A DNA stretch of 64,000 bases from Oscillospiraceae bacterium (GCA_021771635.1 JAETOQ010000001.1:62001-126000), one strand, 5' to 3'; positions 49,316 through 57,167 are shown, counted from the stretch's first letter. Translations and numbers: made by a program. Notes: generated by a model not told the origin, from the sequence alone.

Positions 49316-49870
49316 TCAGCGGTGGAAGAGATGCAGGAAGCGGCCCGCCCAATAGACCACCTTGGTGCTCTGCTTCATGGCAAAGGTCTTGGACAGCGCC
49401 TTGCCTCCGATGGTCAGGCCGGACACCAGTGCGGTGACGCCCACGGAGATCAGCACGGTCTGGGTGTTCAGGGCCTTTTGCAGCTGTGTCACGATCACCG
49501 CGCCGGTGGCGCCGCTGACGATGCCGCAGATGTCGCCCACCACGTCGTTGCAGACGCTGGAGACATGGCTGGCATTGCGGAGCAGGCCTAATGCCTCCCT
49601 GGCGCCCTTTTCCCTGTGGGACGCCATGGAGTGAAAGGGCTTGGGGTCCGCCGCCGTCACAGCCACGCCGATAACGTCAAACACGATGCCAAGCCCGATA
49701 AACAGGGCCAAAATCAAAAGAGCGACTGCCACGCCCGCGCCCGAGAGCATCGACTGGGATGCCAGGCTCAGCACCGCGGACAGGGCGACCGCCATCAAAA
49801 AGACCGTAAAAGCCCACCGATATGGAGAGGACGCGCCTCCCTTTCTCTCTTCCTTTTGTGTTTTTTTCAA
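49316..49870 (-). CDS. oapA: OLE-associated protein OapA (TTG start)
   Basis: A 184-aa protein with about four hydrophobic segments (WAFTVFLMAVALSAVLSLAS; GVAVALLILALFIGLGIVFDVIGVAV; DICGIVSGATGAVIVTQL; LISVGVTALVSGLTIGG) and a basic, Arg/Lys/His-containing loop between them. Its position directly downstream of an OLE RNA gene, its size and its multi-pass layout fit OapA, the membrane protein known to bind and localise OLE RNA in Bacillus relatives. TTG at 49868-49870 has GGGAGG 8 nt upstream; the track TTG (49903) lies inside a terminator-like hairpin. It is followed by dxs. Confidence 0.9.
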   Translation of the reverse strand: MKKTQKEERKGGASSPYRWAFTVFLMAVALSAVLSLASQSMLSGAGVAVALLILALFIGLGIVFDVIGVAVTAADPKPFHSMASHREKGAREALGLLRNASHVSSVCNDVVGDICGIVSGATGAVIVTQLQKALNTQTVLISVGVTALVSGLTIGGKALSKTFAMKQSTKVVYWAGRFLHLFHR

Positions 49871-49900
49871 ACAGGATACCTCCCACAGAGGGAAATTCTT

Positions 49901-49926
49901 CAAAAAAACGGCTGTTTACAGCCATT
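49901..49926 (-). terminator. Terminator-like hairpin between OLE RNA and oapA
   Basis: On the minus strand AATGGCTG/CAGCCGTT (8 bp, TAAA loop) is followed by seven T residues. It could define the 3' end of most OLE transcripts and limit read-through into oapA. Confidence 0.75.
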
Positions 49927-49980
49927 TTCGCGCCAGACGGCCTTTTGTGGGCCGCGGCTGAAACCAAATGTCTAAAAACT

Positions 49981-50636
49981 GCTAACCGGCGGCGGCAGAA
50001 AAAGTAAATCTTACGGCTTAGGTACGGGTTGGATTTCCCCGCGGCGCACCTCTCGTTGCCGATGGAGGCGGTTCCCCCTTCGGCGCCGCAGTACCGTGTT
50101 GCCAGCGATACTACCCGATTGCCACTTAGTCCGCACTGCAATCCTTTTTCTGCCTCTTCTGAACAGCCTAGGTGATTTCCACCACAGTCCATCCGCTTCT
50201 TTAGCCTCTTTTGCAGACCGGGTTTCAAAGGGCGATCGCGGCTGACGCTCTGGCCAGAGCATAGCGCCGCGTTGTTCCCTCATCCACCCGCCCCACGCAA
50301 GGCAGGCTACGTCTGCACACAGCGTTACGGCCCCCAAAGGGACCGATGCACCGCATTGCAGGTTCACAATCTGCTTCGTACACAGGCCGGAAATACCACG
50401 TTGGGAGTACGTCTGTGCACAAGAACAGGTCTCCACGAAAACAGGGTCGGGTTGATCATGCCATTGTTCATCGCCCTGAGTCCGCAAGCGCGCGCAGCGC
50501 GCTTCCCCCCAGCACCCACCCAAAACTGGGCGTATCAAGCAGGCACCAGAGGTTTCATAGATGTGCCCTTCAGAGGATTTTTAGGCCCTCCCTCGGAAGC
50601 GGCGGATCTGACTAGAATACTGCGCCGCCGTTAGCG
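49981..50636 (-). ncRNA. ole: OLE RNA (ornate, large, extremophilic)
   Basis: A non-coding 656-nt span with its own sigma-A promoter. The 5' end GCTAACGGCGGCG (50623-50635) pairs with CGCCGCCGGTTAGC at the 3' end (near 49981-49994) in a 13-bp helix with one bulge, closing the whole molecule. Inside are several GC-rich hairpins, e.g. GCGCGCTGCGCGC. The gene order xseA-xseB-ispA-[RNA]-oapA-dxs-tlyA-nadK-argR-recN is the known OLE setting. OLE with OapA forms a membrane ribonucleoprotein involved in stress responses. The ORFs in the track here lack family features. Identity rests on context and architecture; a covariance-model search would settle it. Confidence 0.9.
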
Positions 50637-50642
50637 AGGTTT

Positions 50643-50671
50643 AGTATAGCACGGTTTTCATAAATATACAA
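50643..50671 (-). promoter_or_regulatory. OLE RNA promoter
   Basis: TTGTAT (50666-50671), 17 bp, TATACT (50643-50648) on the minus strand, placing the start near 50,636. Confidence 0.8.
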
Positions 50672-50802
50672 CATATTCCGTATATACAAATTGTGAATTT
50701 TTTCGGACAGGCCCATGGGCCGTTTGTCATAACGTCCATTGCTCTGATCCTTAACGGCGTCTTTATGCCGTTTCCTCCCTGCGCCTGCTACACGAAATTG
50801 AA

Positions 50803-50826
50803 ACCTGGCGTTGATCAACGCCAGGT
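50803..50826 (-). terminator. Terminator-like palindrome after ispA
   Basis: A perfect 24-bp palindrome ACCTGGCGTTGA/TCAACGCCAGGT followed by TTTCAATTT on the minus strand. Two smaller hairpins (ACGGC...GCCGT and GGCCCATGGGCC) lie between it and the OLE promoter; 50,672-50,909 holds no gene. Confidence 0.6.
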
Positions 50827-50909
50827 CTCGTAAGGTTTTATATTTTCAGTCTGCTCAGGAACTCTGGAACTTCGAGCTTATTTCCTGTTGCACTGAGTTT
50901 GACAATTCA

Positions 50910-51788
50910 CTATTGATCCCGCTCCGCCAGGCTGTCCGCCAGGGCGGAGAGAAAGCCATCGGCGTCATAGGCGGCCACCGCCGCCTTGGCCCTCTCCGTG
51001 CAGTCCCGGACGGCGGCGGTGCAGCCCTCCAGGCCCAGCAGGTCCACGAAAGTCACTTTGCCCTCCTCGGCGTCAGAGCCGATGGGCTTGCCGAAAGTGG
51101 CTTCATCGCCCACCACGTCCAGCATATCGTCCCGGATCTGGAAGGCCATGCCCAATTGATAGGCGTATGCCTCCGCCGCGTTCCGCAGGGCGTCTTCCCC
51201 GCCGGCGGCGGCCACGCCCAGCTTGCAGGCGCCGGCGATCATGGCCCCGGTCTTCAGCCGGTGGACCTCCGTCAGCTCCTCCCGCGTCTTCGGCGCGTGG
51301 AGGGTGTCCAGCACCTGGCCGCCCACCATGCCGTCGGCTCCGGCGGCCTGCGCCAGGATCAGAGCGCAGTCGGCTCTCTGATCCGCCGTCAATCCGGGGG
51401 CCGTCAGGATCAGGCGGTACGCCTCCGGCTGGAGGGCATCCCCCGCCAGCACCGCCAGCGTCTCGCCGTAGACCTTGTGGTTGGTGGGCTTTCCCCGCCG
51501 GAGGTCGTCATCGTCCATACAGGGCAGGTCGTCGTGGATCAGAGAGTACGTATGCACCAGCTCCAGGGCGCAGGCCACGGGGACCGCCCCTTTCCAGTCC
51601 ATCCCCGCCAACCGTGCGAATTCCAGCGTCAGCACCGGGCGGATGCGCTTGCCTCCCGCCAGCAGGCTGTACCGCATGGACTCGTACAGGTCCTCCCAAT
51701 CGGTCTTTTTCGTGAACAGGCCGTCCAGATATGTCTCCACCGCCTGCCGGTATGCCCCGTACCTGGCGTCAAATACCGCTTTCTCCAT
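50910..51788 (-). CDS. ispA: Farnesyl diphosphate synthase-type polyprenyl synthetase
   Basis: A 292-aa class I prenyltransferase that extends DMAPP with IPP to geranyl/farnesyl diphosphate. Both Asp-rich motifs are present: first DDLPCMDDDDLRRGKPTNHK and second FQIRDDMLDVVGDEATFGK. GGKRIRPVL is the substrate-binding loop. It starts 2 bp after xseB and is followed by the OLE RNA gene, in agreement with the conserved xseA-xseB-ispA-OLE order. Confidence 0.96.
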   Translation of the reverse strand: MEKAVFDARYGAYRQAVETYLDGLFTKKTDWEDLYESMRYSLLAGGKRIRPVLTLEFARLAGMDWKGAVPVACALELVHTYSLIHDDLPCMDDDDLRRGKPTNHKVYGETLAVLAGDALQPEAYRLILTAPGLTADQRADCALILAQAAGADGMVGGQVLDTLHAPKTREELTEVHRLKTGAMIAGACKLGVAAAGGEDALRNAAEAYAYQLGMAFQIRDDMLDVVGDEATFGKPIGSDAEEGKVTFVDLLGLEGCTAAVRDCTERAKAAVAAYDADGFLSALADSLAERDQ

Positions 51789-51790
51789 GA

Positions 51791-52024
51791 TCAGTCCTCC
51801 GTTTCAAAGGGCAGCTCCACCGGCGTGCCGTCAGCGCTCTTCTTCAGCCTGACCACCTGCTGCTCCGCCTGGTCCAGCTGCTTTGTGCAGGCGGTGATCA
51901 GCTTTGTCCCCTCCTCAAACAATGCCAGGGAGTCCGCCAAAAGGGCGTCGCCTTTTTCCAGCGCCGCCACGATCTCCTCCAGCCGTGTGATCCGCTGTTC
52001 AAATGTCACCTTTTTTTCACTCAT
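51791..52024 (-). CDS. xseB: Exodeoxyribonuclease VII small subunit
   Basis: XseB (77 aa) is the short coiled-coil subunit that joins XseA in a single-strand DNA exonuclease. The sequence (VTFEQRITRLEEIVAALEKGDALLADSLALFEEGTKLI) matches the family throughout. The ATG overlaps the xseA stop by 4 bp. Confidence 0.96.
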   Translation of the reverse strand: MSEKKVTFEQRITRLEEIVAALEKGDALLADSLALFEEGTKLITACTKQLDQAEQQVVRLKKSADGTPVELPFETED

Positions 52025-53238
52025 GTTCGCGTTACCTCCTCAAAAGGCCTGTCCACCGTGCAGGTGAAACCGCCCTCGCCCAGTGTCACGGACACCCGGT
52101 CTCCGGCTGTCACATCCTGATAGCTCTTCAATATCTGACCGTCTTTGTTCTGGGCCATGGCATAGCCCCGGCCCAGGACCTTCAGGGGGCTCATAGCGTC
52201 CAGCGACGCCGCCAGCGCGGAAAAACGCTGCCGTTTCCGGGCCACCAGCGCCCCGGACAGGTCCCCCAGCCTCTGCTGGACGTGGACCAACTCCATCCGC
52301 TTGTCCTGGACATAAGCCAGGTGGTCGGTCATCACCCGCTTTTCGGCCAGGGTGTCCAGCCGCTGGCGCAGGGCCTCCAGACGGGCGGTCTCGCTTTGCT
52401 CCATCCGTTCCTCCGCGCCCCGGAGCCACCGCAGCAGCTCCATCTGGTCCGGCACGGCGATCTCCGCCGCGTTGGAAGGGGTACTGGCCCGGGCATCCGC
52501 CACGAAATCCGAGATCGTCACATCCGGCTCATGGCCCACGGCGGAGATGACCGGCAGCTCCGATCCATAGATCGCCCGCGCCACCCGCTCGTCGTTGAAG
52601 GCCCACAGGTCCTCGATGGAGCCGCCGCCCCGGCCGGTGATGATCAGATCCCCCACCTTCCAGCGGTTGGCGTACCGGATGGCCCCGGCGATCTGAGGCG
52701 GCGCCTCCGCCCCCTGGACCAGCACCGGCATCAGGATCACCTTCGCAATGGGATACCGGCGGCGCAGGATGCGGATCATGTCATGGACCGCCGCGCCTGT
52801 CGGGGAGGTGATGACGGCAATGCGCTCCGGATAGGCCGGCAGGGGCTTTTTGTGAGCCTGGTCAAACAGGCCTTCGGCATGCAGCCTGGTCTTCAGCTGT
52901 TCAAAGGCCACTGACAGTTCACCCACGCCCTCCGGTGTCATGGTCTCACAGTAAAACTGGCATCTTCCCTCCTGGGGGTATATGGAGATGTGTCCGGACA
53001 GGACCACCTTCATGCCGTTTTCCGGCCGGAACCGCAGACGGACGGCCCTGCCCCGGAACATGACGCAGCCCAAGGCCCCCTCCGGGTCCTTCAGGGTAAA
53101 ATAGTGCTGGCCCGAGGAATGGATTTTGTAATTGGACAGCTCGCCGCGCACCTGGACATTTTGGAGCATCGGTTCGTTGTCCAGCACCAGCTTGATCAGA
53201 TCGTTGAGCTCTCTGACACCGAAGATATGTTGCTGCAT
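52021..53238 (-). CDS. xseA: Exodeoxyribonuclease VII large subunit
   Basis: XseA (405 aa) is the catalytic subunit. The N-terminal OB-fold (VQVRGELSNYKIHSSGQHYFTLKD), the catalytic domain (IAVITSPTGAAVHDMIRILRRRYP; GRGGGSIEDLWAFNDE; HEPDVTISDFVADARASTPSNAAE) and a C-terminal coiled coil are all present. It is the first gene of the long xseA-recN series. No promoter was confidently located in the repeat-rich region upstream. Confidence 0.97.
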   Translation of the reverse strand: MQQHIFGVRELNDLIKLVLDNEPMLQNVQVRGELSNYKIHSSGQHYFTLKDPEGALGCVMFRGRAVRLRFRPENGMKVVLSGHISIYPQEGRCQFYCETMTPEGVGELSVAFEQLKTRLHAEGLFDQAHKKPLPAYPERIAVITSPTGAAVHDMIRILRRRYPIAKVILMPVLVQGAEAPPQIAGAIRYANRWKVGDLIITGRGGGSIEDLWAFNDERVARAIYGSELPVISAVGHEPDVTISDFVADARASTPSNAAEIAVPDQMELLRWLRGAEERMEQSETARLEALRQRLDTLAEKRVMTDHLAYVQDKRMELVHVQQRLGDLSGALVARKRQRFSALAASLDAMSPLKVLGRGYAMAQNKDGQILKSYQDVTAGDRVSVTLGEGGFTCTVDRPFEEVTRT

Positions 53239-53912
53239 AAAGCTCTCCTTTGTGGGATAATTTCCACGCTAAAAGCCGCTCCGCGGCGGTTGCGCTCCGA
53301 CAGATACCTGGCAGGGCGGGAACAGAGGGGTTCCGCCTGCAGGCGGGGAAGAGAGATATCCGGCCACGGGCCGGGGACGGCGCACGCCTGGCAGGCGTGC
53401 TGGGAATGCACCCCCCATTTCTCTTTTTCTTGAAAAAGAGAAACGGGCCGTGCACGGTCCAAAGAGAAATCGCTTGGGCGCAAAACGGCGCGTTGCGCCT
53501 TATTTGCTTGAGATTTTGGGTCGGGCGAGACGGTGCAATACAGACTCGTCAGCCTTCTGCGGGGTGCGCTAGACCGGGTACGAGGGTAGGACTGCTCCGC
53601 CGCATTTGGGGGCTTAGGTGCATGGCCGGGGTGGTCATCGCAAGGCTTTCAGCAACCAGCCCCGCTGCCGCTACCCTGGCGCTCCAGGCCAGCGGCAGCG
53701 GAAAGGAACGCTGGTCCTTGCGGTCTTTGCCCGTCCCTGCAATTCCGATTCGCGTGGCGCAAAGCCAAACATATAGCAAGACTGTGCCCGCGCCCAACGC
53801 AGGATCTGGCAGCGTCCACCCAAGGTCTCTTTCTGGGGCCCCTCGTCTGGTCACAACTTGGCCTATTCAGGTCAAGTTGGGACGGAAAGCGCCTTTTCTT
53901 TTGACCGTGAAC
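53239..53912. other. Repeat-rich region without a convincing gene
   Basis: 674 bp upstream of xseA. It contains the inverted R3 copy (53,382-53,449) and a stretch (about 53,460-53,900) with overlapping ORFs on both strands but no ribosome-binding sites or family features. The latter could be a further dispersed repeat or RNA gene; I see no decisive structure. Confidence 0.4.
53382..53449 (-). repeat. Hairpin repeat family R3, copy c (inverted)
   Basis: On the minus strand CCCGTTTCTCTTTTTC/GAAAAAGAGAAATGGG, a GTGCATTCCC linker and the second hairpin GCACGCC-TGCC-AGGCGTGC reproduce the R3 layout with different stem bases. Confidence 0.7.
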
Positions 53913-53977
53913 GGCCGTTTTCTTTTCGGCAAGACGAAAAGAAAATGGGGGTTCATTCCCGTGCCGCAAAGCGGCAC
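53913..53977. repeat. Hairpin repeat family R3, copy b
   Basis: The stem CGTTTTCTTTTCG/CGAAAAGAAAATG, GTTCATTCCC and then GTGCCGC-AAA-GCGGCAC. As in copy a, it lies just 3' of an XRE gene. Confidence 0.75.
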
Positions 53978-54016
53978 ATTCCCCGCCCTCCGGCCGTGGC
54001 CGAACGCCTTTCGTCG

Positions 54017-54223
54017 TTACCGCTGGTCCGAGCGCCCCGCCAAATAGTCCAGGCTCACGCCAAAATGGTCCGCCAGGGCACAGAATATCTCCAGACCAGG
54101 CAGGCCCTCATCATTCTCAATGCGTTGATAGTGGCGGCTTCCCATTCCCACGGCAGCCGCGACCTGTGCTTGTGTTTCTTTGCGCTCCATCCGTAATTCT
54201 TTTAATTTCCTGCCTATTTTCAT
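54017..54223 (-). CDS. XRE-family repressor, module copy 2
   Basis: A 68-aa helix-turn-helix protein (MKIGRKLKELRMERKETQAQVAAAVGMG...) of the same length as copy 1 and with the same HFGVSLDYLAGRS end. Recognition-helix residues differ (copy 1 GIGERPYQYLES, copy 2 GMGSRHYQRIEN), matching the change in operator half-site from ACGCT to ACGCC. It faces a paralogous small protein gene. Confidence 0.9.
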   Translation of the reverse strand: MKIGRKLKELRMERKETQAQVAAAVGMGSRHYQRIENDEGLPGLEIFCALADHFGVSLDYLAGRSDQR

Positions 54224-54233
54224 AAAATCCCCC

Positions 54234-54284
54234 TTGACACGCCATATCAGGCGTAGTATTATAAAAATACGCCAGATGTGGCGC
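54234..54284 (+). promoter_or_regulatory. Module-2 promoter with two ACGCC-N6-GGCG operators
   Basis: Promoter TTGACA (54234-54239), 17 bp, TATTAT (54257-54262). O1 ACGCC-ATATCA-GGCGT (54239-54254) fills the spacer in exactly the register of module 1; O2 ACGCC-AGATGT-GGCGC (54269-54284) follows the -10, with centres 30 bp apart. Confidence 0.8.
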
Positions 54285-54305
54285 GATCAGAAAGGAGTTA
54301 CAAGC

Positions 54306-54557
54306 ATGTCCGACTTCATGAAATGGCTGTATCCCCACTACATCAAGCCCTATCTGGACTCCGTTCCAATGGGCGATGACGCCTTCCATTTCGATCTGCT
54401 GAAAAACGACCTGACGTCAGATCTCCAGAACGAACTGGAGGCCTGTCTGGCGTTTACCGCCATCCACGCCTTTCTTCTGGGCGGCTGCACCGGCGCGGGA
54501 CTGGCCCCGTATATTCCCGTCAGGCCTCCCGTGGTCCCTTCTTCCTGCATCCCATAG
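54306..54557 (+). CDS. Small MSDFMKWLY protein, module copy 2
   Basis: An 83-aa paralogue of the 20,734 gene. It shares MSDFMKWLY...YI.P.LD, LTSD and FTAIHAFLLG; residues 68-83 are a Pro-rich extension absent from copy 1. AAAGGAG precedes the ATG by 9 nt, as in copy 1. Function unknown; conservation of the N-terminus and of the FTAIHAFLLG helix suggests these are the working parts. Confidence 0.85.
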   Translation: MSDFMKWLYPHYIKPYLDSVPMGDDAFHFDLLKNDLTSDLQNELEACLAFTAIHAFLLGGCTGAGLAPYIPVRPPVVPSSCIP

Positions 54558-54571
54558 TAAAAACTTTTATG

Positions 54572-54622
54572 AAAAAGCAGAGCCGGACAAGCGGTGGCCG
54601 CGCCACCCTGCCCCGCTCTGCC
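54572..54622 (-). terminator. Terminator after nusB
   Basis: GGCAGAGC...GGCTCTGC stem with an internal GGTGGC/GCCACC hairpin, then TTTTTC on the minus strand. Confidence 0.75.
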
Positions 54623-54632
54623 ATTTTTCTGC

Positions 54633-55082
54633 TTATTCGGAGATCTCCTGCCGCACAAAGCTGCCCAGGATCCCGTTGATGAACTTTACCGTCTCCGGTG
54701 TCTCATACTTCTTGGCGATCTCCACCGCCTCGTTGATGGCGGCTCCGTTGGGGATGTCCGGCATGTACAAGATCTCATACATGGCCACCCGCATGATGGC
54801 GGAGGCCACCAGGGGGATCCGGGCAAAGTTCCAGCCCTTGGCATATTTGGCGATATAGCCATCCAGCTCCGCCCCGTGTTCGTCCACGCCTTTCACCAGG
54901 CGGCGGATATAGTCCGCCTGCTTGGCGTTAGGCGCCTCCCGGTAGATATCGTCCTCCTCCGCCAGAGCGGCGAAGGTCTCCGCCGTCAGACGTTCGTCCA
55001 GCAGCGTGTCGATGGGCTTGTCGGTAAAGCTCAGCTCATAGGAAAGATGGATGGCGATCTCCCGCGCGGTGTTCCGTACCAT
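54633..55082 (-). CDS. nusB: Transcription antitermination factor NusB
   Basis: NusB (149 aa) is an all-helical RNA-binding protein that works with NusE (S10) in rRNA antitermination. The N-terminus (MVRNTAREIAIHLSYELSF) and C-terminus (IPNGAAINEAVEIAKKYETPETVKFINGILGSF) match the family. It follows the Asp23-like gene, the common amaP/asp23-nusB order of Firmicutes. Confidence 0.95.
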   Translation of the reverse strand: MVRNTAREIAIHLSYELSFTDKPIDTLLDERLTAETFAALAEEDDIYREAPNAKQADYIRRLVKGVDEHGAELDGYIAKYAKGWNFARIPLVASAIMRVAMYEILYMPDIPNGAAINEAVEIAKKYETPETVKFINGILGSFVRQEISE

Positions 55083-55124
55083 ATAGCAACTCGTCCTTTT
55101 CTCTCTCGTTCACACTCCGGCGGC

Positions 55125-55502
55125 TCAGTCCAGTGTCACGCCGCCCACACGGATGTTGACCGCCTCCACGGCGCAGCCGGTCATGGCCTCCACAGCGGAG
55201 ATGACCGCCTTCTGGGCGTTCTCCGCCACCTCGGGGATGGCGTAACCGTATTTCACCGTCAGATACAGGTCCAGCTTCAGCGCCGCGCCTGTCATGTCGA
55301 TCTTCACGCCCCTGGCGCCCTTCTGTGCGTTCTTTTTGTTGTTCACCAGGTCGGTGACGCTGCCGCCCATGGCGGTCATCATTCCGGTCACGCCCTCCAC
55401 CTCACGGACGGCGCCCACCGCGATGGAAGCGATCACTTCCTCTGCGATATTGATGCTGCCATTCTCCTCCGGCAGCGTCATGTATTCCTTGCTTTCGGCC
55501 AT
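55125..55502 (-). CDS. Asp23/Gls24 family envelope-stress protein
   Basis: A 125-aa protein (MAESKEYMTLPEENGSINIAEEVIASIAVGAVREVEGVTGM...). The INIAEEVIASIA and LYLTVKYGYAIPEVAENAQKAVISAVEAMTG blocks define the Asp23/Gls24 (YqhY) family, membrane-associated proteins linked to lipid and envelope homeostasis. The ATG at 55502 is preferred over the track start. It is cotranscribed with nusB from a nearby promoter. Confidence 0.92.
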   Translation of the reverse strand: MAESKEYMTLPEENGSINIAEEVIASIAVGAVREVEGVTGMMTAMGGSVTDLVNNKKNAQKGARGVKIDMTGAALKLDLYLTVKYGYAIPEVAENAQKAVISAVEAMTGCAVEAVNIRVGGVTLD

Positions 55503-55566
55503 GATACGATTCTCCTTATCCGTTGTATCCTTGGTAAAAGATATGGTCAAATAGTTCCAGACTGTT

Positions 55567-55595
55567 ATTTTACCATGTTATCCCGGAAATTACAA
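55567..55595 (-). promoter_or_regulatory. Promoter of the asp23-like/nusB unit
   Basis: TTGTAA (55590-55595), 17 bp, TAAAAT (55567-55572) on the minus strand, directly after the spoIIIAH end. Confidence 0.7.
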
Positions 55596-55598
55596 CAG

Positions 55599-56171
55599 CT
55601 AATTTGCCGCCATGACCTTGATCCCGCTGGCGGGATAGCCGGTCTCGGATTTGGCGATGTCCGTGATCTTCGCCACATCGGTGCCGGTCAGCTCCCCGCT
55701 GTCGGTGGAGACCACCACGCTGACGCCGTCATCCCCCATGAAGGCCACACAGTCCTTGTATCCCTTGGCGGTGACGAGGTTTTCGATCTGCGCCTCCTTC
55801 AGCGTATAGGCGGCCAGGACCTGGATCCCCTCGCTGGCCTCGTTGGCGGTGGCGGTGTCCGCCCCCTCCTGATCCGCCGCGTCCTGCAGAAGGGAGATGG
55901 CGTTGTCCCGGGCCTGCTGCCGTGTCAGCCGGGCGGAGGCAAAGTAGTCCGAGCCGGTATAGACCGCCTCCTCATCCGTGGGCGCGCCGGTCTCCGTGTC
56001 CACCCCGTCCTGTCCGGACACCAGGGCAGCCTCGCCCAGGATCTTGGTTCCAGCCTCCTGGGCGTCCTCCAGCGCCTCCCTGCTGGAGTATCTCCAGTTC
56101 AGTCCCACCGCCGCGCACACCAGCACGGCCATGGTCGCCACCACCGCGTTGCGTTTCCATCTTGCATTCAT
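55599..56171 (-). CDS. spoIIIAH: Stage III sporulation protein AH
   Basis: SpoIIIAH (190 aa) is the mother-cell protein whose YscJ-like ring domain meets forespore SpoIIQ in the feeding-tube channel. One membrane helix (NAVVATMAVLVCAAVGLNWR) is followed by a linker and the ring domain (QIENLVTAKGYKDCVAFMGDDGVSVVVST...). The ATG at 56171 is the family start. It is the last gene of the spoIIIA operon. Confidence 0.92.
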   Translation of the reverse strand: MNARWKRNAVVATMAVLVCAAVGLNWRYSSREALEDAQEAGTKILGEAALVSGQDGVDTETGAPTDEEAVYTGSDYFASARLTRQQARDNAISLLQDAADQEGADTATANEASEGIQVLAAYTLKEAQIENLVTAKGYKDCVAFMGDDGVSVVVSTDSGELTGTDVAKITDIAKSETGYPASGIKVMAAN

Positions 56172-56194
56172 ATGTCCTTTCCTCCTCCAAATGA

Positions 56195-56704
56195 TCACTG
56201 CCATTTTGCCACTGTGATGCGGTCCGCGGACAGGCCGGTCAGCGCCGCCACCGCCTCCGTCACCGCCAGCTTCACATCCGCCCGGTCTCCGCCCTGGCAC
56301 ACCACCAGCGCCCCCCGGTATGTGGGATACAGCGTCCGGACCACCACCGTCCCGTCTCCGCCTTCCCCATCCACCAAGACGGTCTCGGACCTGCGGGAGT
56401 AGTCCTCCGGTGCCGCCGTGTCGCCGCTGTACGTCAGCTCGGTGTCCTGGGCCAGCTGCCGCTCGCCGTCGGAGTCCACCGTCAGCAGCACCTTCACCTG
56501 TCCCACACCGTTCATGGCGCCAAGAATATCCGCCATCTCCGCCTGCAGGCTCCCGCTGGACGGTTCTTCCGTCCGTTTCAAGGGGTTCTTCTCCGTACTG
56601 CCGCCGCCACTCGGCCACAGCAGCAGCCCGGCGCCGATCAGCGCCACCAAGGCCGCGTATTTGTATTTGTCCCATAGCTTTCGCACTCCTTCAATTTTCT
56701 TCAT
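56195..56704 (-). CDS. spoIIIAG: Stage III sporulation protein AG
   Basis: SpoIIIAG (169 aa) has one N-terminal membrane helix (YAALVALIGAGLLLWPSGG) and a ring-building domain (LQAEMADILGAMNGVGQVKVLLTVDSDG...YRGALVVCQGGDRADVKLAVTEAVAALTGL). In Bacillus it forms a large ring in the mother-cell membrane. It overlaps spoIIIAF by 14 bp. Confidence 0.93.
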   Translation of the reverse strand: MKKIEGVRKLWDKYKYAALVALIGAGLLLWPSGGGSTEKNPLKRTEEPSSGSLQAEMADILGAMNGVGQVKVLLTVDSDGERQLAQDTELTYSGDTAAPEDYSRRSETVLVDGEGGDGTVVVRTLYPTYRGALVVCQGGDRADVKLAVTEAVAALTGLSADRITVAKWQ

Positions 56705-57167
56705 GCCAAACCTGCCTCTCCCGGGGAATGCCCAGTTCCCCTTCGATGTACGCCGTCAGTGCCTCGGACCGCTCTCCCTTCAGGCGGACGGCCACCGGCA
56801 CCGGGACGCCGTCGGTCCCCGTCTCCGTCTCCACCCGGGCCGTCACGGTCAGGCCCAGCGTGTTCGCTTTGTCCGATATATATGCGGCTGTCCGCTCCGC
56901 TATGAGTCCCGCAAGTTCCTCTTTTCCGGCGCCGTCCAGTTCTGCGCGGCGGTCCTCGATGGCGCCGGCATAATCGCTGAGGTCCAGCCGCAGGCGGCCC
57001 AGGTCCGTCCGCAGCACCGGCTGCAGCAGCGCCGCCAGCAGGATCAGTCCCCCGGTGAAGAACGCGATCTTGCGGATGGTCCCCTCCGGGATCAGCGTCT
57101 GGGCCACCGACAGCAGCATAGTCACCACCACGATGGAGGTGAGCCACTCCCGCAGCGCCCCGATCAT
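56691..57167 (-). CDS. spoIIIAF: Stage III sporulation protein AF
   Basis: SpoIIIAF (158 aa) has two N-terminal membrane helices (LTSIVVVTMLLSVAQTLIPEG; IAFFTGGLILLAALLQPVL) and a soluble domain (ISDKANTLGLTVTARVETETGTDGVPVPVAVRLKG). The ATG at 57167 overlaps the spoIIIAE stop by 4 bp. In the track it is hidden in a longer ORF running back through spoIIIAE. Confidence 0.9.
   Translation of the reverse strand: MIGALREWLTSIVVVTMLLSVAQTLIPEGTIRKIAFFTGGLILLAALLQPVLRTDLGRLRLDLSDYAGAIEDRRAELDGAGKEELAGLIAERTAAYISDKANTLGLTVTARVETETGTDGVPVPVAVRLKGERSEALTAYIEGELGIPRERQVWHEEN

Noticed and set aside
50011-50538. ORFs of 175 and 65 codons
   Set aside because: They lie inside the OLE RNA gene, lack ribosome-binding sites and have no protein-family features.
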